Assembly: GCA_910578335.1 (NCBI GenBank)
Contig: CAJTPU010000007.1
Span: 98,837-162,836, forward strand
From: an uncultured Lachnospiraceae bacterium
GTDB taxonomy: Bacteria > Bacillota > Clostridia > Lachnospirales > Lachnospiraceae
Direction of reading: 5' to 3'
Length of the DNA: 64,000 nt
A program made the translations under genes and the position numbers. The notes under the pieces were generated by a model that saw nothing but the letters and a program-made list of their open reading frames with translations, did not search any database and was not told where the DNA came from. Below are positions 16,645-25,215 of this stretch, one piece after another. Positions within the stretch are counted from its first letter, which is position 1, and each line of letters starts with the position of its first letter.

Positions 16645-18270
16645 ATGAGGTACTTAAGAGAAAAGGACGTAAGAAGGGGAAGCGGAATCAAAGCGGCAGC
16701 CGCATTGTTGTGCATACTGCTGTTTTCTCTGCTGCCCGCAAAAGAGGCACTGGCTGTGGAAGGAACCGTGACGGCATCCTCCGCCAATATACGTGCCGGC
16801 GCCGACCCGAACAGTCAGATACTGGCAAGTGTGTTAAACGGCGACAAGCTGTCAATCAAGGAAGAGGTGACAGGAACCGACGGAAATGTATGGTTTTATG
16901 TCTTTATCGACTCTGACAGACTGGGTTATGTCCGCTCGGATTTGGTGAAAAAGGATGACGGCAGCGCGCCTTCCCCTACGGTGACGTCAACACCGACACC
17001 GCCCCCGGCGTCCACTTCCAACCCCAGTGCCGGCAATAACAATAAAATTAATTTAAATGCTACCGTAAACAGGGACGGTGTGGAAGAAGTACAGCCGGTG
17101 AGTGCGTCTGTCAACAGTTCAACGCCGGTGCGTGTCAGGGCAGACAGTTCGACGGATGCGGAAATCGTAACGACGGTTAAACAGGATGTGGTGCTTACCG
17201 TTCATGGAAAGAAGGCAGCAGGTAACGGCGACGTATGGTATCTGGTGAGCTTTATGGTGGACAATACGGAGGTCAACGGTTATATCCACTCCAATTATGT
17301 GACGCTTGGCGGCGAGCTTTTGCCGGTGGAGCCTGCTGAGCCGACAGAACCTACTGAGCCGACGGAACCGACAGAGCCGGACGAGCCGGCAGTGCCGCAG
17401 CAGGATTGGTATACTGCGCAGAATGACGACGGCACATGGGTTCTGGTAGAAAATGCCACCGGAAAACGGACGCCGATTGCGGATATGTTTACGAACTGGA
17501 ATAAGGCGGTGGACGAGTGGGAGGCAGCGACGGCAAAGAATTCCCGTCAGACGGCGATTATTGTGGTGCTTTCCATTCTGCTGGTGGTGCTGGCGCTGGG
17601 TATTACCTTACTGATATTTAAGTTAAAAGATATGACGGAGGACGACGGGCTGGATATGAGCCAGAGGACGCCGGCAAGAAGAAGCGGTGACAGACCGGTA
17701 CGTCCTTCCGGCTCTTCGCAGGCGCGTCCGGCGGGAAGCAGGCCTTCCGGCACCCGCCCTGCTTCGCAGGCACATCCGTCAGGAGGCAGACCTGCCGGCG
17801 CGGCACGTCCGGACGGCAGACCCGCACAGCCCGCAGGGGCGAGACCTGCCGCGGGAGCACAGGGAGGCAGACCTGCCGGCGCGGCGCGTCCGGACGGCAG
17901 ACCTGCACAGCCCGCAGGGGCAAGACCTGCCGCGGGAGCACAGGGAGGCAGACCTGCCGGCACGGCACGCCCGGACGGCAGACCCGCACAGCCCGCAGGG
18001 GCAAGACCTGCTGCGGGAGCACAGGGAGGCAGACCCGCCGGTACGATACGTCCGGATGGTACGAGACCGGCGCCCCGCCCACAGACGGGCAGACCGGCTC
18101 CCTCAGCGGACGGCAGCCGCTTGGAGAGACAGGCGAGAGCCGATGTGGAGACGAGAAACCTGGAGCGCAGTACGGCGGGCGCACAGCCGAAAAAGCCAAG
18201 AAATTTTATGGCTGATGACGACGAATTTGAATTTGAATTTTTAAACTGGGATGGGGACGGCGAAGCGTAA
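16645..18270 (+). CDS. SH3-domain membrane protein with proline-rich cytoplasmic tandem repeats
   Basis: 541 residues from ATG 16645 (AAAGGGA 4 nt upstream). A signal-anchor or signal peptide (GIKAAAALLCILLFSLLPA) leads into two bacterial SH3 domains, one containing SSANIRAGADPNSQILASV and one containing STPVRVRADSSTDAEIVTTV. They are joined by a Pro/Thr linker and followed by a Pro-Thr-Glu repeat. A membrane helix (TAIIVVLSILLVVLALGITLLIF) comes next, and the C-terminal ~200 residues are basic, Ala/Gly/Pro/Arg-rich, with three 27-residue repeats beginning GGRPAGAARPDGRPAQPAG. It ends in an acidic motif DDDEFEFEFLNWD. Extracellular SH3 domains likely bind cell wall; the role of the tail is unknown. 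A terminator follows. Confidence 0.75.
   Translation: MRYLREKDVRRGSGIKAAAALLCILLFSLLPAKEALAVEGTVTASSANIRAGADPNSQILASVLNGDKLSIKEEVTGTDGNVWFYVFIDSDRLGYVRSDLVKKDDGSAPSPTVTSTPTPPPASTSNPSAGNNNKINLNATVNRDGVEEVQPVSASVNSSTPVRVRADSSTDAEIVTTVKQDVVLTVHGKKAAGNGDVWYLVSFMVDNTEVNGYIHSNYVTLGGELLPVEPAEPTEPTEPTEPTEPDEPAVPQQDWYTAQNDDGTWVLVENATGKRTPIADMFTNWNKAVDEWEAATAKNSRQTAIIVVLSILLVVLALGITLLIFKLKDMTEDDGLDMSQRTPARRSGDRPVRPSGSSQARPAGSRPSGTRPASQAHPSGGRPAGAARPDGRPAQPAGARPAAGAQGGRPAGAARPDGRPAQPAGARPAAGAQGGRPAGTARPDGRPAQPAGARPAAGAQGGRPAGTIRPDGTRPAPRPQTGRPAPSADGSRLERQARADVETRNLERSTAGAQPKKPRNFMADDDEFEFEFLNWDGDGEA
17782..18060 (+). repeat. 81-bp tandem repeat, three full copies plus a partial
   Basis: Copies begin GGAGGCAGACC at 17782, 17863, 17944 and (partial) 18025, exactly 81 bp apart, so the reading frame is kept and each unit encodes 27 residues. 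Third-base differences between copies are few, suggesting recent expansion. Confidence 0.9.
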
Positions 18271-18291
18271 GACTGTGTGCAGTCCTTTCCC

Positions 18292-18334
18292 AAAAAGTCC
18301 GAACCTCTTTATGCGGGAGGTTCGGACTTTTTTT
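18292..18334 (+). terminator. Strong rho-independent terminator
   Basis: AAAAAGTCCGAACCTC (18292-18307) pairs with GAGGTTCGGACTTTTT (18317-18332) and runs into the T-tract to 18334. It separates the SH3-protein gene from the gntR-clpC promoter. Confidence 0.9.
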
Positions 18335-18343
18335 AAAATGCGG

Positions 18344-18370
18344 TTGACACTCTGCCCTTCCTGTTATAAT
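18344..18370 (+). promoter_or_regulatory. Promoter of the gntR-clpC operon
   Basis: Consensus TTGACA (18344-18349) and TATAAT (18365-18370) with a short 15-nt spacer, 36 nt before the start codon. A palindrome overlaps the -10. Confidence 0.7.
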
Positions 18371-18382
18371 ATTTGTATAACA
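18362..18382. promoter_or_regulatory. Putative GntR operator overlapping the -10
   Basis: Perfect palindrome TGTTATA (18362-18368), 7 nt, TATAACA (18376-18382), covering the -10 and start region of the promoter for the adjacent GntR-family gene. Position and symmetry fit autorepression by a dimeric regulator; binding is inferred. Confidence 0.6.
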
Positions 18383-18405
18383 GTTGGGAAGGAGGAAGCC
18401 ATACC

Positions 18406-18783
18406 ATGATAATTGAAATTGACTTTAACAGTGATGAGGCGCTGTATCTGCAGCTTCGCAATCAAATTATATTGGGAATTGCCACCTCGCGTTTTCAGGA
18501 AGGAGAGCAGCTTCCCTCTGTACGCCAGCTTGCGGATGCGATAGGCATCAATATGCATACGGTAAATAAGGCATATACCGTGCTGAAGCAGGAGGGTTAC
18601 GTAAAGGTGGACAGGAGGCGCGGCGTCGTGATAGCGGTGGATACGGACAGGCTTAAGACTATCACGGAACTGCGGCAGGAGTTGCAGGTGATTCTTGCCA
18701 AAAGCAGCTGCAAGAATATTTCCAAAGAAGAAGTACATGCTTTGATTGATGAAATATATGAGGATTATGGAGGACATTGCTGA
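18406..18783 (+). CDS. GntR-family transcriptional regulator, YtrA-like short form
   Basis: 125 residues from ATG 18406, with GGAGG upstream. The N-terminal winged helix reads ALYLQLRNQIILGIATSRFQEGEQLPSVRQLADAIGINMHTVNKAYTVLKQEGYVKVDRRRGVVI. Only a short helical tail (~45 residues) follows, as in YtrA-subfamily repressors that lack a large ligand domain. Its stop overlaps the clpC start (TGATG), so the two are translationally coupled. Likely represses its own operon through the palindrome at 18362-18382. Confidence 0.85.
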   Translation: MIIEIDFNSDEALYLQLRNQIILGIATSRFQEGEQLPSVRQLADAIGINMHTVNKAYTVLKQEGYVKVDRRRGVVIAVDTDRLKTITELRQELQVILAKSSCKNISKEEVHALIDEIYEDYGGHC

Positions 18784-21245
18784 TGCAGTCACAATTTACG
18801 GATAAGGCGCGCGCAGCGCTTTTACTGGCAGAAAAAACAGCAAAACGATTGAGACAGGGATACGTGGGGACGGAGCACATTCTGGTAGGGCTCATGCAGG
18901 AAAAGACCGGTGTGGCGGCAAGAGTGTTGTTTGATAACGGAGTAGATGAAAATCAGGTTGTGGAAATGATAAGGGATTTGATTTCCATGGATGGACCGGT
19001 GGCGGTCAAGGACAGGGAGACATACTCTCCGAGAGCGGCAAAGGTGCTTGATATTGCGCACAAACAGTCGGAGCGTTTTGGCGAGCGGCAGACCGGCACG
19101 GAGCATATCCTGATGGCGCTGATTAAAGAGGGGGAAAACGTGGCGGTCCGGCTTTTAAACACATTGGGGATTTCCACGCAAAAGATTTACATTGACGTTT
19201 TGATTGCCATAGGGGAGGACGGCGGGCTTTACAAGGAGGACCTTGCAAAGAGCCGGCAGGGCAAAAAAAATACGTCTACACTGGCACAGTACAGCAGGGA
19301 TTTGACGGCGTTAGCCAGAGAGGGGAAGTTAGACCCTGTGATTGGCAGGGAGGAGGAGATACAGCGTGTTGTGCAGATACTCAGCAGGCGTACCAAGAAC
19401 AACCCCTGTCTGATAGGAGAGCCCGGCGTGGGCAAGACTGCCGTGGTCGAAGGGCTTGCGGCGCGGATTGTATCGGGAAATGTACCCTTTACGGTCAAGG
19501 AAAAGCGCGTACTCACACTGGATTTGTCCGGCATGGTTGCAGGGAGCAAATACCGCGGCGAGTTTGAAGAGCGAATCAAGAAAGTAATCAAGGAAGTGCT
19601 GGAGGACGGCAATGTCATACTGTTTCTGGATGAGCTGCACACCATTATCGGAGCGGGCGGCGCGGAGGGCGCCATTGATGCCTCCAACATTTTAAAGCCG
19701 TCTCTTGCAAGAGGGGAAATACAGCTTGTCGGCGCTACCACCATAGCCGAGTACCGCAAATATGTGGAGAAGGATGCGGCGCTGGAGAGGCGTTTTCAGC
19801 CGGTAAACGTGGAAGAGCCGGATGTGGAGGCAGCCATCCGTATTTTGAACGGCATCAGCGCAAGATATGAGGAGCATCACAAGGTAAAGATACTGCCGGA
19901 AGCGATTGTGGCTGCGGCAAAGCTTTCTGACAGATATATCAATGACAGAAACCTGCCGGATAAAGCAATCGATTTGATAGATGAGGCGGCGGCAGCGGTT
20001 CGTCTCAAGACCGGACGCGTGCCGGAAAAACAGCAGGAGATGCTGCAGAAGATACAGGAAAAAGACATACAGATAGAACGTTCCATCCGCATGGAAAATT
20101 TCGAACAGGCAGGCGACTTGAAGCGCCAACAGGATATGCTTCTCAAAAAATACGAAGGCATGAAGCGGCGCTTTGAGGAGCAGGAGAAGAACAGGGAATA
20201 TACGGTCGGGGAAAATGAGATTGCGGAAGTGGTCTCTATGTGGACGAAGATACCGGTAAAGAAGCTGGCAGAGAAGGAGAGCGAGCGGCTTTTGAAGCTG
20301 GAATCTGTTTTACACAAGCGTGTTATCGGGCAGGAGGAAGCGGTAAAAGCGGTTGCGAGGGCTATGCGAAGGGGAAGGGTCGGGTTGAAGGACCCCGGCA
20401 AGCCCATAGGTTCTTTTCTGTTTTTAGGGCCTACCGGCGTAGGCAAGACAGAGTTGAGCAAGGCGCTGGCGGAGGCGATGTTCGGCTCGGAGAACGCGCT
20501 TATCAGGGTGGATATGTCGGAGTACATGGAAGGGCATTCCGTCTCTAAGATGATTGGCTCCCCGCCCGGATACGTAGGCTTTGACGAGGGGGGGCAGCTC
20601 AGCGAAAAGGTGCGCCGCAATCCCTATTCCGTGGTGCTGTTTGATGAGATTGAAAAGGCGCATCCCGATGTGTTCAACGTTCTGCTGCAGGTATTGGACG
20701 ACGGGCATATTACGGACTCCAAGGGCAGGAAGGTCAGCTTCAAAAACACGGTGCTGATTATGACTTCCAATGCGGGCGCACAGCGGATAGTAGAGCCTAA
20801 AAACCTGGGATTTGCCGCAGAATCCAGTGAGACGAAGGATTACGAAAAGATGAAGAGCGGCGTCATGGAGGAGGTCAAGAAGCTCTTTAAGCCCGAGTTT
20901 ATTAACCGCATCGATGAGATTATGGTGTTCCATCAGCTTACAAGGGAAAATATGAAGGAAATCGTGACGCTTCTTTCCCATAACCTTTCCAAGCGGTGCG
21001 AGGCGCAGATGGACATGAAGCTCAAGCTTTCCCCTGCGCTTAAGGAGCATTTGGTAGAGAAATATGCCGACAAAAAGATGGGGGCGCGCCCGCTAAAGCG
21101 CGCTATGCAGTCGGTTGTGGAGGATGCCCTTGCGGAGGAAATCCTGCAGGGCAGGGTGAAACGGGGAGATACGGTGACTGCCGGCTACAAGGGAGAAAAA
21201 GTATACTTTACCGTGGCGGCTATTCCCAAAAACGGGGTGGAATAA
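18783..21245 (+). CDS. clpC: ClpC-type AAA+ unfoldase, ATP-binding subunit of Clp protease
   Basis: 820 residues. ATG 18783 overlaps the gntR stop and has GGAGG 10 nt upstream; a TTG two codons earlier is less likely. Domains in order: two Clp N-terminal repeats (residues ~5-145), AAA+ module 1 with Walker A GEPGVGKT near residue 212, a middle coiled region with a UVR-like motif ([15 protein letters not shown]), and AAA+ module 2 with GPTGVGKT near 549. The D2-small domain follows with a typical C-terminus. It would unfold substrates for ClpP and act with adaptors. The usual partners ctsR, mcsA and mcsB are absent from the neighbourhood and no CtsR box is seen; control by the coupled GntR regulator is suggested instead. 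Confidence 0.95.
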   Translation: MQSQFTDKARAALLLAEKTAKRLRQGYVGTEHILVGLMQEKTGVAARVLFDNGVDENQVVEMIRDLISMDGPVAVKDRETYSPRAAKVLDIAHKQSERFGERQTGTEHILMALIKEGENVAVRLLNTLGISTQKIYIDVLIAIGEDGGLYKEDLAKSRQGKKNTSTLAQYSRDLTALAREGKLDPVIGREEEIQRVVQILSRRTKNNPCLIGEPGVGKTAVVEGLAARIVSGNVPFTVKEKRVLTLDLSGMVAGSKYRGEFEERIKKVIKEVLEDGNVILFLDELHTIIGAGGAEGAIDASNILKPSLARGEIQLVGATTIAEYRKYVEKDAALERRFQPVNVEEPDVEAAIRILNGISARYEEHHKVKILPEAIVAAAKLSDRYINDRNLPDKAIDLIDEAAAAVRLKTGRVPEKQQEMLQKIQEKDIQIERSIRMENFEQAGDLKRQQDMLLKKYEGMKRRFEEQEKNREYTVGENEIAEVVSMWTKIPVKKLAEKESERLLKLESVLHKRVIGQEEAVKAVARAMRRGRVGLKDPGKPIGSFLFLGPTGVGKTELSKALAEAMFGSENALIRVDMSEYMEGHSVSKMIGSPPGYVGFDEGGQLSEKVRRNPYSVVLFDEIEKAHPDVFNVLLQVLDDGHITDSKGRKVSFKNTVLIMTSNAGAQRIVEPKNLGFAAESSETKDYEKMKSGVMEEVKKLFKPEFINRIDEIMVFHQLTRENMKEIVTLLSHNLSKRCEAQMDMKLKLSPALKEHLVEKYADKKMGARPLKRAMQSVVEDALAEEILQGRVKRGDTVTAGYKGEKVYFTVAAIPKNGVE

Positions 21246-21314
21246 TAGGCGGACTTGTATTATACTATAACTATATTTACAGGGGAAAAGCCCTGAAATC
21301 AGGAGGATATACAG

Positions 21315-21728
21315 ATGGCAATCGTAGCAGAATTACTTCGTGCGGAAGAAAACGGCGCAATCAGTTTTGGCAATCACAAGCTGGCACAGAAAACAAAGGT
21401 GGAGGACTTTGAACATGCGGGGGATTTGTATAAGGTAAAGACCTATCAGGCGATGACAAAGCTTGAGAAAAACGGCATGTTTTTGTATGAATCCGTACCG
21501 GGCACCAGTGTGCTCTCGTTTCAGGAGACGGAGCGGGGCGTTTCCTTTGTGGTGGAGGGAGCCGAGGATGCGCAGCTTACAGTCGGGCTAAAGGACGATA
21601 CCGAATACGAGGTGTCAGCAGGCGGCACAAGCATCGGAAGGATGCGCACCAATCTTGGCGGAAAGCTCAGTCTGAGCGTGGAGCTTGCCGGCGCCGGCGA
21701 AGTAGCTGTAGAAATTACGCAGGTATAG
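21315..21728 (+). CDS. Conserved small protein of Lachnospiraceae type, function unknown
   Basis: 137 residues from ATG 21315 with AGGAGG upstream. Begins MAIVAELLRAEENGAISFGNH. It is predicted soluble, mostly beta, with no membrane segment and no catalytic motif I recognise. Homologues I recall sit in the same place before radA and are sometimes named endosialidase without visible support; I do not adopt that name. It lies 69 nt after clpC and 91 nt before radA. Confidence 0.6.
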   Translation: MAIVAELLRAEENGAISFGNHKLAQKTKVEDFEHAGDLYKVKTYQAMTKLEKNGMFLYESVPGTSVLSFQETERGVSFVVEGAEDAQLTVGLKDDTEYEVSAGGTSIGRMRTNLGGKLSLSVELAGAGEVAVEITQV

Positions 21729-21819
21729 ATAAGCGCAAAATACCGGTTTGGCGCGGCGGCACTTGCCGCGCGGCAGATTTTGCGGCTGCCTGTCAAACGG
21801 CGGAAAGGAAACAAAACAC

Positions 21820-23190
21820 ATGGCAAAGGGGAAAAAGAGCACTTGTTTTTTCTGTCAGAACTGCGGCTATGAATCTCCCAAATGGATGGGACAGTGCCCG
21901 GGCTGCAGGGAGTGGAATACCTTTGTGGAGGAGCAGACAGCCACGATTTCCCTGAAAAAAGGCAGTGCAGGAGGCGGCACGGCAAGGCGGGAGCCTGCCG
22001 TGCTTTCTGAAATAGAGATGAAGGAGGAGGACAGGCTGTCCACCGGCATAAAGGAACTGGACAGGGTGCTGGGAGGCGGCGTGGTGGCAGGCTCTCTCAC
22101 GCTGGTGGGGGGCGACCCGGGAATCGGCAAATCCACCTTGCTTTTGCAGATGTGCCGATTTATGGCGCTTGCGGGAAGCAGGGTGCTTTACATATCGGGC
22201 GAGGAATCGTTAAAGCAGATTAAAATGCGGGCGGAGCGTATCGGCGCATTTAATGACAATCTGCTTCTTTTGTGTGAAACCAATCTGGAAGTCATTGAGG
22301 AAACGATAAAAAAATATGCGCCGAAGGCGGTTATCATTGATTCCATCCAGACGATGTATAATGACAATGTTTCAGCGGCGCCGGGCAGCGTTTCACAGGT
22401 GCGGGAGTCCACCGGCGTTCTGCTGCAGCTTGCGAAGGGGCTGGGAGTGTCCGTTTTTATTGTGGGGCATGTGACGAAGGAGGGAACGGTTGCCGGTCCC
22501 CGGGTGTTGGAACATATGGTGGATACGGTGCTCTACTTTGAAGGCGACAGACATGCCTCTTACCGGATTCTGCGCGGTGTGAAGAACCGTTTTGGCTCTA
22601 CCAATGAAATCGGCGTATTCGAGATGAAGGAGGAAGGGCTCATTCAGGTGGAGAATCCGTCGGCATTTATGTTAAACGGGAGACCTGAGGGCGCATGCGG
22701 ATGTGTGGTGGCGTGCTCCGTGGAGGGGACGCGTCCCTTGATGACAGAGATACAGGCGCTTGTGTGCCACAGCAATTTTGGAATTCCGCGGAGGCAGGCG
22801 ACGGGCACGGATTTTAACCGTGTCAACCTGTTGATGGCAGTTTTGGAAAAGCGCCTCGGACTGCAGATGAGCGGCTGTGATGCTTATGTCAATGTGGCAG
22901 GCGGCATGAAGCTTACGGAGCCGGCAATGGATTTGGGTATGGTGATGGCAATTGTTTCCAGTTTCCGCAATAAACCGGTGGATGAGAAGACGGTGGTTTT
23001 TGGAGAGGTGGGCTTGAGCGGCGAGGTGCGCGCGGTGAGTATGGCGGAGAAGCGCGTGCAGGAAGCAAAAAAGCTGGGTTTTACGCTTTGTATCCTTCCG
23101 GCGGCGAATGCGGAAGCGTTACAGGGGAGCGCAGGAATCCGTATTGTGGGAGTGGCGAGCGTACAGGATGCGATAGCTTTTGTCGGATAG
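21820..23190 (+). CDS. radA: DNA repair protein RadA (Sms)
   Basis: 456 residues; ATG 21820 gives the family N-terminus, with AAAGGAA 8-14 nt upstream. A C4 zinc finger CQNCGYESPKWMGQCPGC (Cys 12, 15, 26, 29) precedes the RecA-like ATPase (Walker A GGDPGIGKST near residue 97), the RadA-specific KNRFGS motif and a Lon-like C-terminal domain. RadA is a DnaB-like helicase that helps branch migration in recombination and transformation. The clpC-radA proximity is a common Firmicutes arrangement. Confidence 0.96.
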   Translation: MAKGKKSTCFFCQNCGYESPKWMGQCPGCREWNTFVEEQTATISLKKGSAGGGTARREPAVLSEIEMKEEDRLSTGIKELDRVLGGGVVAGSLTLVGGDPGIGKSTLLLQMCRFMALAGSRVLYISGEESLKQIKMRAERIGAFNDNLLLLCETNLEVIEETIKKYAPKAVIIDSIQTMYNDNVSAAPGSVSQVRESTGVLLQLAKGLGVSVFIVGHVTKEGTVAGPRVLEHMVDTVLYFEGDRHASYRILRGVKNRFGSTNEIGVFEMKEEGLIQVENPSAFMLNGRPEGACGCVVACSVEGTRPLMTEIQALVCHSNFGIPRRQATGTDFNRVNLLMAVLEKRLGLQMSGCDAYVNVAGGMKLTEPAMDLGMVMAIVSSFRNKPVDEKTVVFGEVGLSGEVRAVSMAEKRVQEAKKLGFTLCILPAANAEALQGSAGIRIVGVASVQDAIAFVG

Positions 23191-23243
23191 AACAGCCCGA
23201 CTCTTTTTCGCACAAAAATATTCCCGTAACTCTTAAAAATAAC

Positions 23244-23272
23244 TTGCCTTGCAGAGCGGCTTGTGCTATAAT
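23244..23272 (+). promoter_or_regulatory. Promoter of tRNA-Trp
   Basis: TTGCCT (23244-23249), 17 nt, TATAAT (23267-23272), about 50 nt before the tRNA. Confidence 0.65.
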
Positions 23273-23323
23273 GTTATCTGTTGGTGCAAAGGCGTAGTGT
23301 TTTGGCATTGATAAAAAGAATGA

Positions 23324-23394
23324 AGGGGAATAGTACAGTGGTAGTGCGGCGGTCTCCAAAACCGTAAACGGGGGTTCGAGCCCCTCTTCCCCTG
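23324..23394 (+). tRNA. tRNA-Trp (anticodon CCA)
   Basis: A complete cloverleaf can be drawn. The acceptor is AGGGGAA (23324-23330) with TTCCCCT (23387-23393), discriminator G 23394. The D stem is GTAC/GTGC. The anticodon stem is GCGGT/ACCGT with loop CTCCAAA, so the anticodon is CCA (23356-23358). The T arm is GGGGG-TTCGAGC-CCCTC. The 3' CCA is not encoded. It is a single tRNA between radA and the signalling block, with its own promoter and terminator. Confidence 0.96.
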
Positions 23395-23419
23395 CTGCAT
23401 GTGCAAAAGCACTGAGACG

Positions 23420-23451
23420 TGCCGGCGGTTGCAACCGCCGGCATTGTTTTT
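23420..23451 (+). terminator. Terminator after tRNA-Trp
   Basis: Perfect 11-bp stem TGCCGGCGGTT / AACCGCCGGCA (23420-23443) with a 2-nt gap at the tip, followed by TTGTTTTT. Confidence 0.85.
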
Positions 23452-23453
23452 GG

Positions 23454-23482
23454 TGGACAAAACGGTTGATAAGCATTATAAT
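23454..23482 (+). promoter_or_regulatory. Promoter of the chemosensory block (upstream of the Hpt gene)
   Basis: TGGACA (23454-23459), 17 nt, TATAAT (23477-23482), then an 82-nt leader to the Hpt start. Confidence 0.6.
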
Positions 23483-23564
23483 AATAGAGATAAAAATTAC
23501 TGTAAAAGAGAAAAATAAATGGTCAATTGAGAAATTAAAAATAAAAAGAAAAAGGAGAGGCAGC

Positions 23565-23945
23565 ATGGACGAAACTTTCAGGAAGCAGATGGAGGAGAAC
23601 GGAGCGGACGTGGAAACGACACTGAAGCGCTTCATGGGAAACGAAAAGATGTACATGAAGTATATTATGAAGTTCTTGGATGACAAAAATTTTGACAGTA
23701 TCCGGGAAAATCTGGAAAGCCAAAATTATGAAGCGGTTTTTAACGCCGCGCACACTTTAAAGGGCGTTACGGCAAACCTTGGATTAAATCCGGTCAATGC
23801 TGCATCGGCTGAGATTTCGGAGCTGCTCAGAGGAAAAGCTGCTTCTGAGGTGGATGCAGAAAAAGTAAACGCGGTTTTTTTGGAGCTTACGGAGAGCTAT
23901 GAACGCTTCAGAAAGGTTCTGGAGGCAAACAAGCCGCAGGCATAA
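23565..23945 (+). CDS. Free-standing Hpt phosphotransfer protein
   Basis: 126 residues from ATG 23565 with AAAGGAGAGG upstream (the longer open frame has no site). A four-helix Hpt domain carries the phosphorylatable His63 in AAHTLKGVTANLGL. Such proteins shuttle phosphate between a hybrid kinase or receiver and another receiver. First gene of a block with two receiver proteins, a histidine kinase and a full che set, so it may receive from or donate to CheY-like or HD-GYP regulators in the block. Confidence 0.88.
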   Translation: MDETFRKQMEENGADVETTLKRFMGNEKMYMKYIMKFLDDKNFDSIRENLESQNYEAVFNAAHTLKGVTANLGLNPVNAASAEISELLRGKAASEVDAEKVNAVFLELTESYERFRKVLEANKPQA

Positions 23946-23951
23946 AATCCA

Positions 23952-23980
23952 TTGACATTTTTACGGAAGAATGGTAACGT
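23952..23980 (+). promoter_or_regulatory. Possible internal promoter
   Basis: TTGACA (23952-23957), 17 nt, TAACGT (23975-23980) preceded by an extended -10 TGG, 51 nt before the response-regulator/HD-GYP gene. Confidence 0.4.
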
Positions 23981-24030
23981 GGAAGGTGAGAAAAAGTATC
24001 ATATAAAACAACAAATCAAGAGGAGAAGAT

Positions 24031-25113
24031 ATGGATAAGCGACAGATGTTGATTGTTGATGACGAAGAAGTAAATCGCATTATACTCAGCGGTGTTTTTG
24101 AAGAAGAGTATGAGATTTTGGAGGCTTCAAACGGACAGGAAGCAAATGAGCTTCTGGCAGACAATCACAATATCGCATTGATTCTGCTGGATATTGTGAT
24201 GCCTGTATTAAACGGCTTTGGCGTGTTGAACTACATGAAGGAGCACGACCTTTTAGAGAAGATTCCTGTCATTCTGATTACCAGCGAGGAAGCGCTTGAC
24301 AGTGACGACCAGGCGTATTCTTACGGTGTTGCAGATGTTATGCATAAGCCTTTTTACCCTCATATTGTGCAGCGCAGGGCGAGAAACATTATCGAGCTGT
24401 ATGACAATAAGCACAATATGGAAGCAAATCTGGAGAAGCAGGCGGACCTTATCAGGGAGCAGGAAAGAAAAATTCGGGAAAACAACGAATTTATGATTGA
24501 TGCCCTCAGCTCCGTTGTAGAATTCAGAAGCCTTGAGACAGGCGAACATATCAGGCGCATCAAGTATTTTACCAGAATTATGTTGAAATATCTGATGAAG
24601 TATTTCCCTAAGTACAATATGACGCCGGAGCTGATTGATGAGATTGCCAGAGCCTCCGCATTGCATGATATCGGAAAAATAGGTATACCTGACGCGATTC
24701 TCTTAAAGCCGGGACGTCTTACGCCGGAAGAATTTGAAATCATGAAAACCCATACGACTATCGGCTGCGATATTCTGGAAAAGTTTAAGGATAATCAGGA
24801 TAATGATTTTTACCGTCACTGCTATGATATCGTCCGTTATCACCACGAGAGATGGGACGGCGGCGGATACCCTGACCACTTAGAGGGTGATGCGATTCCT
24901 ATCAGTGCGCAGATTGTCGCGATAGCAGACGTTTATGACGCGCTGGTGAGCACAAGGGTATACAAAAGCGCTTACGCGAATAACATTGCCTATGAAATGA
25001 TTATGAATGGCGAGTGCGGGCAGTTTTCACCGGATGTACTGGAGTGCTTCGGTCTTGCAAAAGAAGATTTCTTCAATATTGTGGAAGTCATTAAGATGTT
25101 TACTTTTTCGTAA
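24031..25113 (+). CDS. Response regulator with HD-GYP (cyclic-di-GMP phosphodiesterase) output
   Basis: 360 residues. Receiver domain (1-125) with acidic pair VDDEE, phospho-Asp in LLDIVMP and Lys in MHKPF. A coiled linker (130-155) joins it to a complete HD-GYP domain: HIRRIKYF, ALHDIGKIGIP, KTHTTIGCDIL, HHERWDGGGYPDHLEGDAIP and AIADVYDALVS. All metal ligands expected of active HD-GYP enzymes are present, so phosphorylation-controlled hydrolysis of cyclic-di-GMP in the cytoplasm is likely. GAGGAGA precedes ATG 24031. A terminator-like hairpin follows, yet the next genes are on the same strand. Confidence 0.9.
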   Translation: MDKRQMLIVDDEEVNRIILSGVFEEEYEILEASNGQEANELLADNHNIALILLDIVMPVLNGFGVLNYMKEHDLLEKIPVILITSEEALDSDDQAYSYGVADVMHKPFYPHIVQRRARNIIELYDNKHNMEANLEKQADLIREQERKIRENNEFMIDALSSVVEFRSLETGEHIRRIKYFTRIMLKYLMKYFPKYNMTPELIDEIARASALHDIGKIGIPDAILLKPGRLTPEEFEIMKTHTTIGCDILEKFKDNQDNDFYRHCYDIVRYHHERWDGGGYPDHLEGDAIPISAQIVAIADVYDALVSTRVYKSAYANNIAYEMIMNGECGQFSPDVLECFGLAKEDFFNIVEVIKMFTFS

Positions 25114-25129
25114 TCTTTTGTCAAATAAC

Positions 25130-25166
25130 AGGCAGCAAAAAGAGTGAGTTTTTTTGTTGCCTTTCT
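25130..25166 (+). terminator. Hairpin with T-rich tail after the HD-GYP gene
   Basis: AGGCAGCAAAAA (25130-25141) pairs with TTTTTGTTGCCT (25151-25162), one G-U, followed by TTCTT. May partly separate the first two genes from the rest of the block. Confidence 0.55.
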
Positions 25167-25215
25167 TCTGTTAGTGTGTTGAAGGCAGTATATGGCTTGT
25201 CGGGAGGTATGACAG

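Noticed and set aside
17547..18293. A long open frame on the minus strand opposite the SH3-protein tail
   Set aside because: It mirrors the GC-rich 81-bp repeats of the real plus-strand gene; no ribosome site or promoter, and the composition is that of a complement of Pro/Ala/Gly codons.
18335..18405. A CIRCE or CtsR box controlling clpC
   Set aside because: Neither TTAGCACTC-N9-GAGTGCTAA nor tandem GGTCAAA heptads are present; only the GntR-type palindrome is seen.
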